In this document: in pieces, positions 17,660-26,747 of the stretch
Layout: each line of letters starts with the position of its first letter
Numbering within the stretch: the stretch's first letter is position 1
Assembly: GCA_026391415.1 (NCBI GenBank)
Contig: JAPLEL010000105.1
Coordinates: forward strand, 1 to 57,336
Reading direction: 5' to 3'
DNA from: Bacteroidota bacterium
GTDB lineage: Bacteria; Bacteroidota; Bacteroidia; Chitinophagales; Chitinophagaceae
Length of the DNA: 57,336 bases
Program-made: the position numbers and the translations under genes
The notes under the pieces: model-generated
Database searches by the model: none
Seen by the model: the letters and a program-made list of their open reading frames with translations, nothing else
Told to the model about the DNA's origin: nothing

Positions 17660-18439
17660 TTGAGAAAAAGGCTACACTTTCTTTATTTTAGTTTAATTGT
17701 ACTGTTTGGTTTGTTTGCACAAATAACCCAAGCCCAAACCGTTTTAATTAGTGGTAGGGTATTTGATATTTCTGCAAGAAGGCCTTTGGAAGCAGTTGCT
17801 GTAATGAGTAATTCTGGACGGGGGACTATTACCGACTCATTGGGTAATTATCAAATTAGGGTTTTTGCAAATGATTCTATTTGGTTTTCTATGATAGGAA
17901 AATCTACTATGAAATTTGCAGTAGACACTATTTCAAACACCGATAATTTTGATGTAATGATTCATGTGCGCTCATTTGATCTTCCAGAAGTAAAAGTGCG
18001 TAACAATTATTACAAATTTGATTCAGTACAAAATAGAAAAGACTACGCAAAAATCTTTGACTTTAAAAAACCAGGGCTTCGCTTGAGTTCAAACCCAAAT
18101 TATAATCCTGGGAGTATGACTGTTGGTTTTGACCTAGACGAAATCATTAATATGTTTAGGGTTAAGCGTAACAGAAGTATTTTGAGTTTACAAAAAAGAC
18201 TTCTAGAACAAGAACAAGAAAAATACGTAGACAATCGCTTTAGTAAATCCTTTGTAAGAAAGGTGACCAAATTAACTAGCCCTGAATTAGACACTTTCAT
18301 GCGTCGATATAGACCAGACTATGATATTGTACAACAATTAAATGAATTAGAATTGGGTTATTTTATTGAAAAAAGTTTTGAGCATTATAGGGCTACAAAA
18401 AATAATTTTAAAGGAAGTTTAAGAAAAAGAGAAGAATAA
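17660..18439 (+). CDS. Exported protein with carboxypeptidase-regulatory-like domain
   Basis: 259 residues. A signal peptide (FGLFAQITQAQ) is followed by a carboxypeptidase-D regulatory-like beta-sandwich (residues about 28-100: ISGRVFDISARRPLEAVAVM, TDSLGNYQIRV). The domain is common at the N-terminus of Bacteroidota outer-membrane proteins, but here no barrel follows. The C-terminal half is charged and helical (RSILSLQKRLLEQEQEKY). The start is TTG at 17660, since the signal peptide would be lost from the next ATG. No function is known; the protein is probably periplasmic or attached to the outer membrane. Confidence 0.72.
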   Translation: MRKRLHFLYFSLIVLFGLFAQITQAQTVLISGRVFDISARRPLEAVAVMSNSGRGTITDSLGNYQIRVFANDSIWFSMIGKSTMKFAVDTISNTDNFDVMIHVRSFDLPEVKVRNNYYKFDSVQNRKDYAKIFDFKKPGLRLSSNPNYNPGSMTVGFDLDEIINMFRVKRNRSILSLQKRLLEQEQEKYVDNRFSKSFVRKVTKLTSPELDTFMRRYRPDYDIVQQLNELELGYFIEKSFEHYRATKNNFKGSLRKREE

Positions 18440-18449
18440 AATCAAGCCA

Positions 18450-19505
18450 TTAAATACTGTCTTTTTCTAGTGCTTTAATGGCCATATCTCCAATAATATG
18501 AATGATGGGTAGGAGTGCACCAAAACGTTGATCTGTTGATTTTCCCTGTTTCCATCGATGATAAATTTGTTGTAGAATAACTGCATTTTTAAACAAGCCA
18601 AAAACATAATAGAATACAATATTTTTTATGTCTCTTCCGGTTTTATTGGCATACCTATCGGCCAATTCTTTTCTGGTTAAATTACCTGCTAACCAAGTTA
18701 AATTATAGTGTTTTAACACAGGATCTTCTCCAGCTTCAAACCAATAGGCAAGGGTTGCGCCGAGGTCCATTAAAGGATTACCAACGGTGGCCATTTCCCA
18801 GTCTAATACACCTAAAATAGTAGAAAGATTATGGGGGTCTAAAATTAAATTATCGTATTTATAATCGTTGTGTAATAATGTTGGAGAAAGTGTTGGTGGT
18901 TGGTTTTTTGTTAACCAATCTGCAATCAAGTTCATGTTTTCTATTGTATCCGTTTCTGCGGTTTGATATCTTTTTATCCAACCTGCAACCTGGCGTGAAG
19001 TATAACCATCTGGTTTGCCCAATTGTATTAAATCTGTTGCTTCAATATCAATGGCATGGAGGGCTACTAAATTATCCACCAAAGCAATTGAAATTTCGTG
19101 CATTGTATTTAAATGTAGTTGCAAGCCAGGCGCATTTCCCGCGCGCAAAACCACGCCCTGCAAGCGTTCCATAATATAAAAAGGAGCGCCAAGAATGTTT
19201 TCTGCCGCGCAATAATGAATAGGGTGCGGAATTTTTTTATAGTGCGGTTCGAGTAAACTGAGAACTCGAAACTCCCTAGCCATATCATGTGCAGATTGTA
19301 TTTGCGCACCAGCTGGTGGCATACGTAGTACGAGGTCTTTTTGTGCCGTTTGTAAACAGTAAGTGGTATTGGAATATCCGCCCGGAAACCTTGTTACACC
19401 AATAATTTTTTCAATGGATGGCGCATGCGCCATTAAATAATCATTGAGTAAATCAATATTAAATGATTCACTATTTTTTAAAGGAATAGCAGCATCAATA
19501 ATCAT
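18450..19505 (-). CDS. Aminoglycoside-phosphotransferase-fold kinase, ACAD10/11- and LvaA-like
   Basis: APH-fold small-molecule kinase of 351 residues. FPGGYSNTTYCL and LVLRMPP match the N-lobe; the catalytic loop is LLHNDYKYDNLILD (Asp acting as base) and the metal-binding motif is GVLDWEMATVGNPLMDLGATLAYW. This motif set is that of the kinase half of ACAD10/ACAD11 and of LvaA, which phosphorylate the hydroxyl of 4-hydroxyacyl-CoA. Its ATG shares one base with the stop of the acyl-CoA dehydrogenase gene (TAATG), indicating translational coupling. An antibiotic-resistance role is unlikely. Confidence 0.85.
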   Translation of the reverse strand: MIIDAAIPLKNSESFNIDLLNDYLMAHAPSIEKIIGVTRFPGGYSNTTYCLQTAQKDLVLRMPPAGAQIQSAHDMAREFRVLSLLEPHYKKIPHPIHYCAAENILGAPFYIMERLQGVVLRAGNAPGLQLHLNTMHEISIALVDNLVALHAIDIEATDLIQLGKPDGYTSRQVAGWIKRYQTAETDTIENMNLIADWLTKNQPPTLSPTLLHNDYKYDNLILDPHNLSTILGVLDWEMATVGNPLMDLGATLAYWFEAGEDPVLKHYNLTWLAGNLTRKELADRYANKTGRDIKNIVFYYVFGLFKNAVILQQIYHRWKQGKSTDQRFGALLPIIHIIGDMAIKALEKDSI

Positions 19506-20725
19506 TACTTATTTTTCTTTTTAATATCCAATCCATAAGTTTTTAAAATATTTCTTGCCATAGCTTGTTTGTGCACTTCGTCTGCTCCGTCCCAAATTCT
19601 AGCACCGCGTTCGTGTTGGTATAAATTAGCCAACATTGTTTGATCGGTTAAGCCTAATCCACCATGTACCTGAATGGCTCGGTCTAACACTTTTAAAAAC
19701 ATATTCGCTACATAAAATTTGATGCCTGAAATTTGGTCGCGAATAGCTTTTGCTCCGTATAAATCAATATTGTGGGCAGTACGCAAAACCAATAATCTTG
19801 CAGCATCAATTTCTACCCTGCTTTCTGCAATATAGCCTTGTATAAATTGCTTCTCACCCAATAAAACGCCTTCTTCAATTTCTCTAGTAACTGCATACTT
19901 ACAAAGTAGATCGAGCCCTTTTTCTGCAATACCAATCCAACGCATGCAATGGTGAATTCTTCCAGGTCCTAGGCGTTCTTGCGCAAGCTTAAATCCGGCA
20001 CCTTCTTGTCCTATCAAATTTGAAATTGGCACGCGACAATTGGTGTAACGAATTTCTGCATGACTTGCCCATCCTTCTCCGGTCTCTCCAAAAATGGGAA
20101 TATTTCGCACCAATTCAAATCCAGGCGTATTGGTTGGAACAATAATCATGCTGGCTCTTTCGTGTGGCGCAGCACTAGGGTTGGTAACAGCCATCACTAC
20201 TGCAAACGCAGCACCATCGGCCGAAGAGGTAAACCATTTGTGTCCATTGATTATATATTCATCGCCTTCTTTTACAGCTGTTGTGCCGAGTCTGGTAGGA
20301 TTTGATCCAGCAAATTCTGGTTCCGTCATAGAAAAACAACTTCTAATTTTTCCTTCCAATAAAGGCTGTAAAAATTTTTCTTTAACAGCTTCTGATCCAA
20401 ATTTTCCTATCAATTCTACATTACCAATATCGGGTGCTTGGCAATTAAAAGTATATTGGCCATAATAAGGTGCTAACGACATGATTTCACTTAGCTGTCC
20501 AAATTCACAAAGGGTTAGACCGTGGCCACCTGATTCTTTTGTTAAGTGTAATCCCCATAAACCAAGCGTTTTTACTTTTTCTCTTTTTGCTTGTAAAATA
20601 ATTTCAGTTTGCTTAAAGGGCCGCGTTAAATGGTCTTTTTCTAATGGGATTAATTCTGTGGTAACAAATTCCCTAATAATTGGAATAATGTTTTTGATGC
20701 GATCGGTAACAAAAATTGGTTCCAT
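19505..20725 (-). CDS. Acyl-CoA dehydrogenase, ACAD10/11-like
   Basis: FAD enzyme of 406 residues. Start at ATG 20725 (MEPIFVTDRI); an upstream in-frame extension has no family resemblance and would overlap the preceding gene. Features: CFSMTEPEFAGSNPTRLGT and the INGHKWFTSSADGA flavin-binding region, LGPGRIHHCMRWIG, QVHGGLGLTDQT and ARIWDGADEVHK near the C-terminus. The GPGRIHHCMR and DEVHK patterns resemble ACAD10/11 and LvaC-type proteins more than classical straight-chain dehydrogenases. It is coupled to the downstream kinase gene. Predicted to act on the phosphorylated 4-hydroxyacyl-CoA (inference). Confidence 0.88.
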   Translation of the reverse strand: MEPIFVTDRIKNIIPIIREFVTTELIPLEKDHLTRPFKQTEIILQAKREKVKTLGLWGLHLTKESGGHGLTLCEFGQLSEIMSLAPYYGQYTFNCQAPDIGNVELIGKFGSEAVKEKFLQPLLEGKIRSCFSMTEPEFAGSNPTRLGTTAVKEGDEYIINGHKWFTSSADGAAFAVVMAVTNPSAAPHERASMIIVPTNTPGFELVRNIPIFGETGEGWASHAEIRYTNCRVPISNLIGQEGAGFKLAQERLGPGRIHHCMRWIGIAEKGLDLLCKYAVTREIEEGVLLGEKQFIQGYIAESRVEIDAARLLVLRTAHNIDLYGAKAIRDQISGIKFYVANMFLKVLDRAIQVHGGLGLTDQTMLANLYQHERGARIWDGADEVHKQAMARNILKTYGLDIKKKNK

Positions 20726-20748
20726 GGTAAACAATTTACAAGACTGAA

Positions 20749-21516
20749 TTAAATAGTATTTCCGCCATCTGCAGTAAAAACGGTTCCTGTGCAATAGCCA
20801 GACGCATCGGCTGCTAAATAAAGTGCCAAGCCGGCTATTTCTTCTACTGTTCCCATGCGTTGTATGGGCGACTGTTTAATAAAATAGTTTAGAAATTTTT
20901 CGTTCTGCCAAAGTGCTTCAGAAAATTTTGTTTTAATTAAACCCGGGCAAATTGCATTCACTCTAATGCCATCTACACCCCATTCTTTTGCGGTTACTTT
21001 GGTTAGCATATTTAATGCAGCCTTTGAAATAGAATACATGCCTAGCCCCGGATCTGGCGTGAGTCCGGCAATAGAACTGATATTAATAATAGACCCGCCA
21101 CCCCTAGCTTTCATGATTGGGTGCACCATTCTACTTAATTCAAAAGGCGCTTTAACATTCACATTCATGATTTTGTCAAATGCCCATTCTTCGCAATCTA
21201 CCATTGGGCCAAACACAGGATTGCTCGCGGCATTATTGACCAATATATCAATCCCTCCATACTGTTCTTTGATGGTTTCTATTAATATTTTACAAGCAGT
21301 AATATCGCCTGCATTAGCCGCCATTCCTATACAATCGCCTCCAGTTGCTTGAATAGATGCTGCTACTTTATCTAACTCATCTTGTTTTCTTGAATTGATA
21401 ATTACGCGCGCGCCACATGCTGCAAAATATCGGGCTATTGCTTCTCCAATACCTTTGCTAGCACCGGTTATTAAAGCCACTTTTCCGTTTAAACTAAATA
21501 TTTGATTGGCGTCCAT
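20749..21516 (-). CDS. SDR-family oxidoreductase
   Basis: Classical short-chain dehydrogenase of 255 residues. The cofactor motif is TGASKGIG (residues about 18-25), then NNAAS, the catalytic Ser in NISSIAG and YSISK (Tyr, Lys), and ICPGLIKTKFSEALW. The C-terminus ASGYCTGTVFTADGGNTI is typical of FabG/glucose-dehydrogenase-like SDRs. An Arg-Lys near the end of the second strand (NSRKQDEL) suggests NADP(H). It sits 23 nt before the acyl-CoA dehydrogenase start and 23 nt after the next SDR, so it belongs to the same operon. Likely substrate: a hydroxyacyl-CoA or ketoacyl-CoA (inference). Confidence 0.87.
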   Translation of the reverse strand: MDANQIFSLNGKVALITGASKGIGEAIARYFAACGARVIINSRKQDELDKVAASIQATGGDCIGMAANAGDITACKILIETIKEQYGGIDILVNNAASNPVFGPMVDCEEWAFDKIMNVNVKAPFELSRMVHPIMKARGGGSIINISSIAGLTPDPGLGMYSISKAALNMLTKVTAKEWGVDGIRVNAICPGLIKTKFSEALWQNEKFLNYFIKQSPIQRMGTVEEIAGLALYLAADASGYCTGTVFTADGGNTI

Positions 21517-21539
21517 TGTGTTTTTTTATGAGATGAAAA

Positions 21540-22376
21540 CTAAGATCGTTTCATGGCTTTTTTCATAGCCGTATAAAATTGTTTGGTTACTTTTTTTCTA
21601 AACCAAGTTGGGGCTAGTCTTTTTAATTGCCACATTTTTCTAGCGGATTTTGGTAAAATAATATAGAGTTCTTGGTTGCCAGCTCGGGTTAAAATTTCTT
21701 GTGCTACTTCTTTTGCTTCTAAGCCAGAGCGATCAATAAAGTGTTGGGTAGCTTTTTTTACAAAAGTCCCGCCCCGCGCATATTGTACCACATTGGTTTT
21801 AAAATAAGTAGGTTCTATAGAAGACACTTGAATATGGTGTTCCATTAATTCTCCATACAATGTTTCGCTTAATGCCACTACTGCTGCTTTTGTCATATTA
21901 TAGGCAGCCATAGTAGGAGAGCAGGCAAATGCTGCAGCACTAGCTGTATTAAGAATATGCCCTGATTTTTGTTGTTTCATGGTTGGAATAAAATAGTAAC
22001 AGCCATGAACAACGCCCATTAAATTTATGCCAATCATCCACTCATAATTTTCTAAACTATACTCCTCAAAAACACTTCCATCTCCAACACCTGCATTATT
22101 AAACAATAAATCAATTCCTCCAACTTGTTCTAAAAATGACGCTGCCACAATTTTGTAGGCTTGCTTATCAGCTACGTCTAATTGAAATACTAGGGCTTTT
22201 CCGCCTAGCGCATTAATTTCTTGTGCAGCAAGCGCTAATTGTGCCTCATTAATATCGGCCATGCCTATTGTCCAACCTTCTTGCGCCAATTCGATACAAA
22301 AAGCCTTACCAAGCCCCGAAGCGGCACCCGTTATAAAAGCCCTTTTATGCGGAAATTTTTGTGAAAATTGATACAT
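21540..22376 (-). CDS. SDR-family oxidoreductase, operon leader
   Basis: 278-residue short-chain dehydrogenase. TGAASGLGKAF is the cofactor loop; MADINE suggests NAD(H) preference; NNAGVGDGSVFEEY, NTASAAAFACSP and YNMTK give the active site. The basic C-terminus (KKVTKQFYTAMKKAMKRS) may associate with membranes. It is the first gene of the four-gene minus-strand operon and may oxidise or reduce a lipid-derived hydroxyl. Divergent from the efflux adaptor gene across 161 nt. Confidence 0.85.
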   Translation of the reverse strand: MYQFSQKFPHKRAFITGAASGLGKAFCIELAQEGWTIGMADINEAQLALAAQEINALGGKALVFQLDVADKQAYKIVAASFLEQVGGIDLLFNNAGVGDGSVFEEYSLENYEWMIGINLMGVVHGCYYFIPTMKQQKSGHILNTASAAAFACSPTMAAYNMTKAAVVALSETLYGELMEHHIQVSSIEPTYFKTNVVQYARGGTFVKKATQHFIDRSGLEAKEVAQEILTRAGNQELYIILPKSARKMWQLKRLAPTWFRKKVTKQFYTAMKKAMKRS

Positions 22377-22487
22377 ATTGTAAATTAATAGATGATGTAA
22401 TTCTATTGGCTGAATTTACGGAGCAAATTGTGGAAACCGGCGTATTTGTCGAAATATTTCATTCGATCAACCATTCAAATATTGTAC

Positions 22488-22497
22488 ACTAGCTAGT
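22488..22497. promoter_or_regulatory. Palindrome ACTAGCTAGT in a divergent intergenic region
   Basis: Perfect 10-bp palindrome 41 nt before the efflux adaptor start, between it and the divergent SDR operon. A regulator-binding role is possible but unsupported beyond position and symmetry. Confidence 0.25.
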
Positions 22498-22537
22498 ATG
22501 TTTTTTTTTCTATCTTTAAATACACAAAACTTTAGCC

Positions 22538-23584
22538 TTGAAACGTATATTTTTAGTTGTAACCGTCTTTTGTATCGGTACTGCCTGTAAAAACCAAAAA
22601 GTGGAAGTTAAGCAAAACGCTGGCAGCCAAAAGGTTATGGTGGATGTAATTGTGGCCAAGACCCAAAAGATTAGTAATATCATTGAAGCCAATGGTACTG
22701 TTTTAGCCAATGAATATGCAGAATTGCATCCCGAAGTAAATGGCCGCTTGGTTTTTTTAGACGTTCCAGAAGGAACTGTTGTAAAAAAAGGAACTGTTAT
22801 TGCAAAAATTAATGATGCCGACTTGCAAGCACAGTTGTCTAAAACCAAAGTGCAACTAAACTTGGCAGAACTAACCGAGCAGCGGTATAAAAAATTATTA
22901 AACATCAATGGCATTAACCAAAACGACTACGATATTGCTTTAAATCAAGTAAATAGTTTTAAAGCTGATTTAGCCTATACCCAAACCTTAATTGACAAAA
23001 CAGTTTTAAAAGCACCATTTGATGGTTTATTAGGATTGCGTTTAATCAGCCAAGGCTCTTTCGTTACAACTGCAACTGTTTTAACAAGCATACAACAGGT
23101 AAGCAAATTAAAAATTGATTTTACACTACCAGAAAATTATAGCAACCTTATTCGCAAAGGGAGAACGGTTGAAGTGGATATTGACGGAGGAAAATCAGCG
23201 CGAAAAAAAGCAACTATTTTTGCTACCGAACCAATGGTTAATACAGCTACAAGAAATTTAAAAGTTCGTGCCTATTTAAATGCCACTGCAAATCCTGGTG
23301 CTTTTGTAAAAATATATTTAGATGCTGGAGAAAACAGTAAGAGCATCATGGTTCCTTCTAGTTCCATTATGCCAGAGGCAAAGTCAAAAAGATTGGCAGT
23401 TGTAAAAAATGGGAAATCTGTTTTTGTAGATGTAGAAACAGGCGTAAGAACAGTTGGTGCAGTTGAAATTTTAAGTGGCATTAATGTTGGCGATTCTATA
23501 ATAGTTACAGGGATATTATTCACCAGACAAAATGGACTTATTAAAATACGGTCAGTAAAAAATATTGAGGATTTGATTCGCTAA
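22538..23584 (+). CDS. RND efflux periplasmic adaptor lipoprotein
   Basis: Membrane-fusion protein of 348 residues linking an RND pump to an outer-membrane channel. The signal ends in the lipobox IGTAC, lipidated Cys17. A biotinyl-lipoyl-like domain (GRLVFLDVPEGTVVKKGTVIAKINDADL) flanks a short alpha-hairpin; then come the beta-barrel (LKAPFDGLLGLRLISQGSFV) and membrane-proximal domains. The start is TTG at 22538: no ATG gives the signal peptide. The permease gene follows after 58 nt. No TolC-type gene is adjacent, so the channel is encoded elsewhere. Confidence 0.9.
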   Translation: MKRIFLVVTVFCIGTACKNQKVEVKQNAGSQKVMVDVIVAKTQKISNIIEANGTVLANEYAELHPEVNGRLVFLDVPEGTVVKKGTVIAKINDADLQAQLSKTKVQLNLAELTEQRYKKLLNINGINQNDYDIALNQVNSFKADLAYTQTLIDKTVLKAPFDGLLGLRLISQGSFVTTATVLTSIQQVSKLKIDFTLPENYSNLIRKGRTVEVDIDGGKSARKKATIFATEPMVNTATRNLKVRAYLNATANPGAFVKIYLDAGENSKSIMVPSSSIMPEAKSKRLAVVKNGKSVFVDVETGVRTVGAVEILSGINVGDSIIVTGILFTRQNGLIKIRSVKNIEDLIR

Positions 23585-23642
23585 TTTTTTATTAGCTATT
23601 AAGCAGTTACATTATTTATAATTTTTTGATCCAAGGAATAAG

Positions 23643-26600
23643 ATGAATATATCAGAATTATCGTTGAAAAGGCCGGTCTTGGCCACGGTGATGAATATCA
23701 TGCTCGTGTTTTTTGGCGTGGTTGGATTTAGTTTTTTAGCAGTTAGAGAATATCCTGCTATTGATCCTCCAACCATTAGTATCAGCACTTCTTATACGGG
23801 AGCTAATTCTGATGTAATTGAAAGTCAAATTACAGAGCCCCTCGAAAAACAAATCAATGGCATACAAGGTATTAGAAGCATTAGTTCTTCTAGTTCCATT
23901 GGAATGAGCAATATTACTGTTGAATTTAATTTGGGTGTTTCGCTCGAAACCGCTGCTAATGATGTGCGCGATAAAGTGAGCCAAGCTGCAAGAAATTTAC
24001 CAGATGATATTGACGCGCCTCCTGTGGTTACAAAATCAGATGCCAACAGTGATATGATCATTAGCATGGTTATACAGAGTCCTACCAAAAGTATGGCCGA
24101 GTTGAGTGACTATGCCGAAAATGTGTTGGTAGAAAGGTTTCAAACAATTAATGAAGTAAGTTCAGTTTCGTTACGCGGACAAAAAAGGTATGCAATGCGA
24201 ATTTGGACGAATCCCGATAAATTGGCTGCTTACAATATTGCTTTCAATGACATACAAACTGCATTGAATAAAGAGAATGTAGAATTGCCTGCCGGAAAAA
24301 TTTATGGCAACAATACCGAATTGGTTATTCGTACCATGGGCAAATTAACTACCGAAAAACAATTCAGAGACCTCATTATTAAAGAAGATGCTACTGGAAT
24401 TGTACGTTTATCAGATGTATCTAAAGTAGAGTTGGGGCCAGAATGGGAGGAGTTTACTTATAAATACAATAGTGTTCCTGCGGTGAGTATTTCTATAACA
24501 CCGCAACCGGGGGCTAACTATATTCGTATTGCCGATGAATTTTATAAACGACTCGATGAAATAAAAAAAGGAAACAAAACCGATATCGTTTTTAATATTA
24601 TTATTGATAATACAAGAAATATACGAAGGTCTTTAGCGGAAGTTAAAGAAACCTTATTCATTTCATTAAGTTTGGTGGTATTGGTTATCTTCTTTTTCTT
24701 TCGTAATTGGATGATTGCAATCAGACCATTAATTGATATTCCTATATCATTAATAGCTACGTTCTTTATCATGTATTATGGGGACTTTTCTATTAATGTA
24801 CTTACTTTATTAGGGATTGTTTTAGCTACGGGGCTAGTGGTTGATGATGGAATTGTGGTCACGGAAAATATTTTCAGAAAACTAGAAAGTGGTATGCCTA
24901 TTAAGGTAGCTGCACTAGAGGGTAGCAAAGAAATTTTCTTTGTAATTATTTCTACATCTATTACACTTTCTGTGGTGTTTTTACCGCTTATTTTTTTACA
25001 AGGATTTGTTGGTAGCCTCTTTCGTGAATTTGGAATTGTAGTGGCTTGTTCGGTTTTAATTTCTGCATTTGTGTCCCTAACAATAACGCCTGTTTTGAAT
25101 GTTTTTTTGAGTAGAAAAAAGTTGGGAAACGGAAAATTTTATGAAAGAACAGAACCTTTTTTTAAAGGGATGGAGTCTGGGTATAAATATTTATTAACCG
25201 GGTTCTTAAAAATTAGGTGGATGGCATGGGTAATTGTGGCTGCCTGTTTGGGAATTATTTATTTTATTGGAAAAGGAATTCAAAGCGAAATTGCTCCTAT
25301 TGAAGACAGAAGTAGTCTTCGGTTTACAATGTCAGCTCCAGAAGGAACAAGCTTTGATCGTATGCTAACGATATCTGATAAAGTAACCGATTTTTTAAAT
25401 GATTCAGTTACAGAAAGGGATTATACTTTCAATTCAGTTCCTGGTTTTTCATCGGGTTCTGGTGGATCAAATGGGAGTTATGCCAGACTTGGTTTGGTGT
25501 GGCCGGAATTCAGAAAAAGATCACAAAATGAAATTGCTAACGATTTAAATAAAAAGTTAGCAAGATTTAATGATGCCCGCGTTTTTGCCATACAAGAGCA
25601 AACGATCTCTGTTGGTTTTGCGTCTAGGGGATCCTTACCTGTTCAATTTATTATTCAAAATCTTGATTTTGAAAAAATAAAATCGGTCATTCCTAAATTT
25701 TTGGAAGAAGCCAGAAAAGACAAAACTTTTCAAAATGTTGATGTCAATTTAAAATTCAGTAAGCCTGAAGTACAACTTTCTATCGACCGAATCAAAGCTA
25801 AAGATTTGGGATTGTCTACCACAGATGTTTCATCTATTGTGCAGTCGGCTTTTAGTGGTGCTAGATCGGCCTATTTTGTCATGAATGGTAAACAGTACTC
25901 TGTAATTAACCAAGTTGAAAGATCCAGTAGAAATGAGTTGACGGATATTAAAAAATTATACGTTAGAAATAATCGGGGAGATAATATTCCGCTTAGTGCA
26001 GTAATCAAATTAGAAGAAAATAGCAATCCGCCAAGCTTGTATCATTTTAACCGATTTAAAGCAGCAACCATTTCAGCTTCATTAGCAGATGGCAAAACTA
26101 TAGGCGATGGTGTAAAAGCGATGCAGGCAATTGGCAATAAAGTGCTTGATGAATCATTTCAAACAGACCTGAGTGGCCCATCAAGAGACTTTGTAGAGAG
26201 TTCTTCAAATACAAGCTTTGCTTTAATATTAGCCCTTATTTTAATTTACTTGGTATTAGCCGCTCAGTTTGAAAGTTTTAGTGATCCATTTACAATCATG
26301 ATTACAGTTCCTTTGGCTATTGCAGGTGCACTATTGAGTTTATGGATATTTAATCAAACCATTAATATTTTTTCGCAGATTGGAATGATTATGTTGATTG
26401 GATTGGTAACCAAAAACGGAATTTTAATTGTTGAATTTGCTAACAAAAAAAGAGTACTAGGCTTACCTAAGCGGGTTGCTGTTATAGAAGCAGCTACGCA
26501 AAGACTACGCCCTATTTTAATGACTACACTAGCAACCGCATTAGGGGCATTACCAATTGCAATTAGTTTTGGCGCAGCTAGAACGAGTCGAATGCCATTA

Positions 26601-26720
26601 GGAATTGTGGTTGTAGGCGGGCTTTTATTCTCATTAATTCTAACACTTTTTGTAGTACCAGCTGTTTATACTTATATCTCAGGAAAACGTGCTGCAGAAA
26701 AGCTAGAAATACTTGAATAA
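23643..26720 (+). CDS. RND-family efflux permease (AcrB/MexB-like)
   Basis: Inner-membrane proton/drug antiporter of 1025 residues with the usual twelve-helix, two-porter-loop layout. The N-terminus ISELSLKRPVLATVMNIMLV is typical. Proton-relay residues are present: Asp401-Asp402 in GLVVDDGIVVTEN (TM4) and Lys924 in GLVTKNGILIVEFAN (TM10). The PTISISTSYTGANSDVIESQITEPLE segment matches hydrophobe/amphiphile exporters rather than heavy-metal pumps. It forms a two-gene unit with the adaptor. The substrate is not predictable. Confidence 0.93.
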   Translation: MNISELSLKRPVLATVMNIMLVFFGVVGFSFLAVREYPAIDPPTISISTSYTGANSDVIESQITEPLEKQINGIQGIRSISSSSSIGMSNITVEFNLGVSLETAANDVRDKVSQAARNLPDDIDAPPVVTKSDANSDMIISMVIQSPTKSMAELSDYAENVLVERFQTINEVSSVSLRGQKRYAMRIWTNPDKLAAYNIAFNDIQTALNKENVELPAGKIYGNNTELVIRTMGKLTTEKQFRDLIIKEDATGIVRLSDVSKVELGPEWEEFTYKYNSVPAVSISITPQPGANYIRIADEFYKRLDEIKKGNKTDIVFNIIIDNTRNIRRSLAEVKETLFISLSLVVLVIFFFFRNWMIAIRPLIDIPISLIATFFIMYYGDFSINVLTLLGIVLATGLVVDDGIVVTENIFRKLESGMPIKVAALEGSKEIFFVIISTSITLSVVFLPLIFLQGFVGSLFREFGIVVACSVLISAFVSLTITPVLNVFLSRKKLGNGKFYERTEPFFKGMESGYKYLLTGFLKIRWMAWVIVAACLGIIYFIGKGIQSEIAPIEDRSSLRFTMSAPEGTSFDRMLTISDKVTDFLNDSVTERDYTFNSVPGFSSGSGGSNGSYARLGLVWPEFRKRSQNEIANDLNKKLARFNDARVFAIQEQTISVGFASRGSLPVQFIIQNLDFEKIKSVIPKFLEEARKDKTFQNVDVNLKFSKPEVQLSIDRIKAKDLGLSTTDVSSIVQSAFSGARSAYFVMNGKQYSVINQVERSSRNELTDIKKLYVRNNRGDNIPLSAVIKLEENSNPPSLYHFNRFKAATISASLADGKTIGDGVKAMQAIGNKVLDESFQTDLSGPSRDFVESSSNTSFALILALILIYLVLAAQFESFSDPFTIMITVPLAIAGALLSLWIFNQTINIFSQIGMIMLIGLVTKNGILIVEFANKKRVLGLPKRVAVIEAATQRLRPILMTTLATALGALPIAISFGAARTSRMPLGIVVVGGLLFSLILTLFVVPAVYTYISGKRAAEKLEILE

Positions 26721-26747
26721 GCTACCTTTGTATCAAATAAGTGTTTT

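Noticed and set aside
18450..19505. Possible aminoglycoside resistance gene
   Set aside because: The motifs and coupling to an acyl-CoA dehydrogenase fit the ACAD10/11- and LvaA-type kinase, not an antibiotic phosphotransferase.
20094..20465. Plus-strand frame opposite the acyl-CoA dehydrogenase
   Set aside because: Antisense shadow of a well-conserved enzyme.
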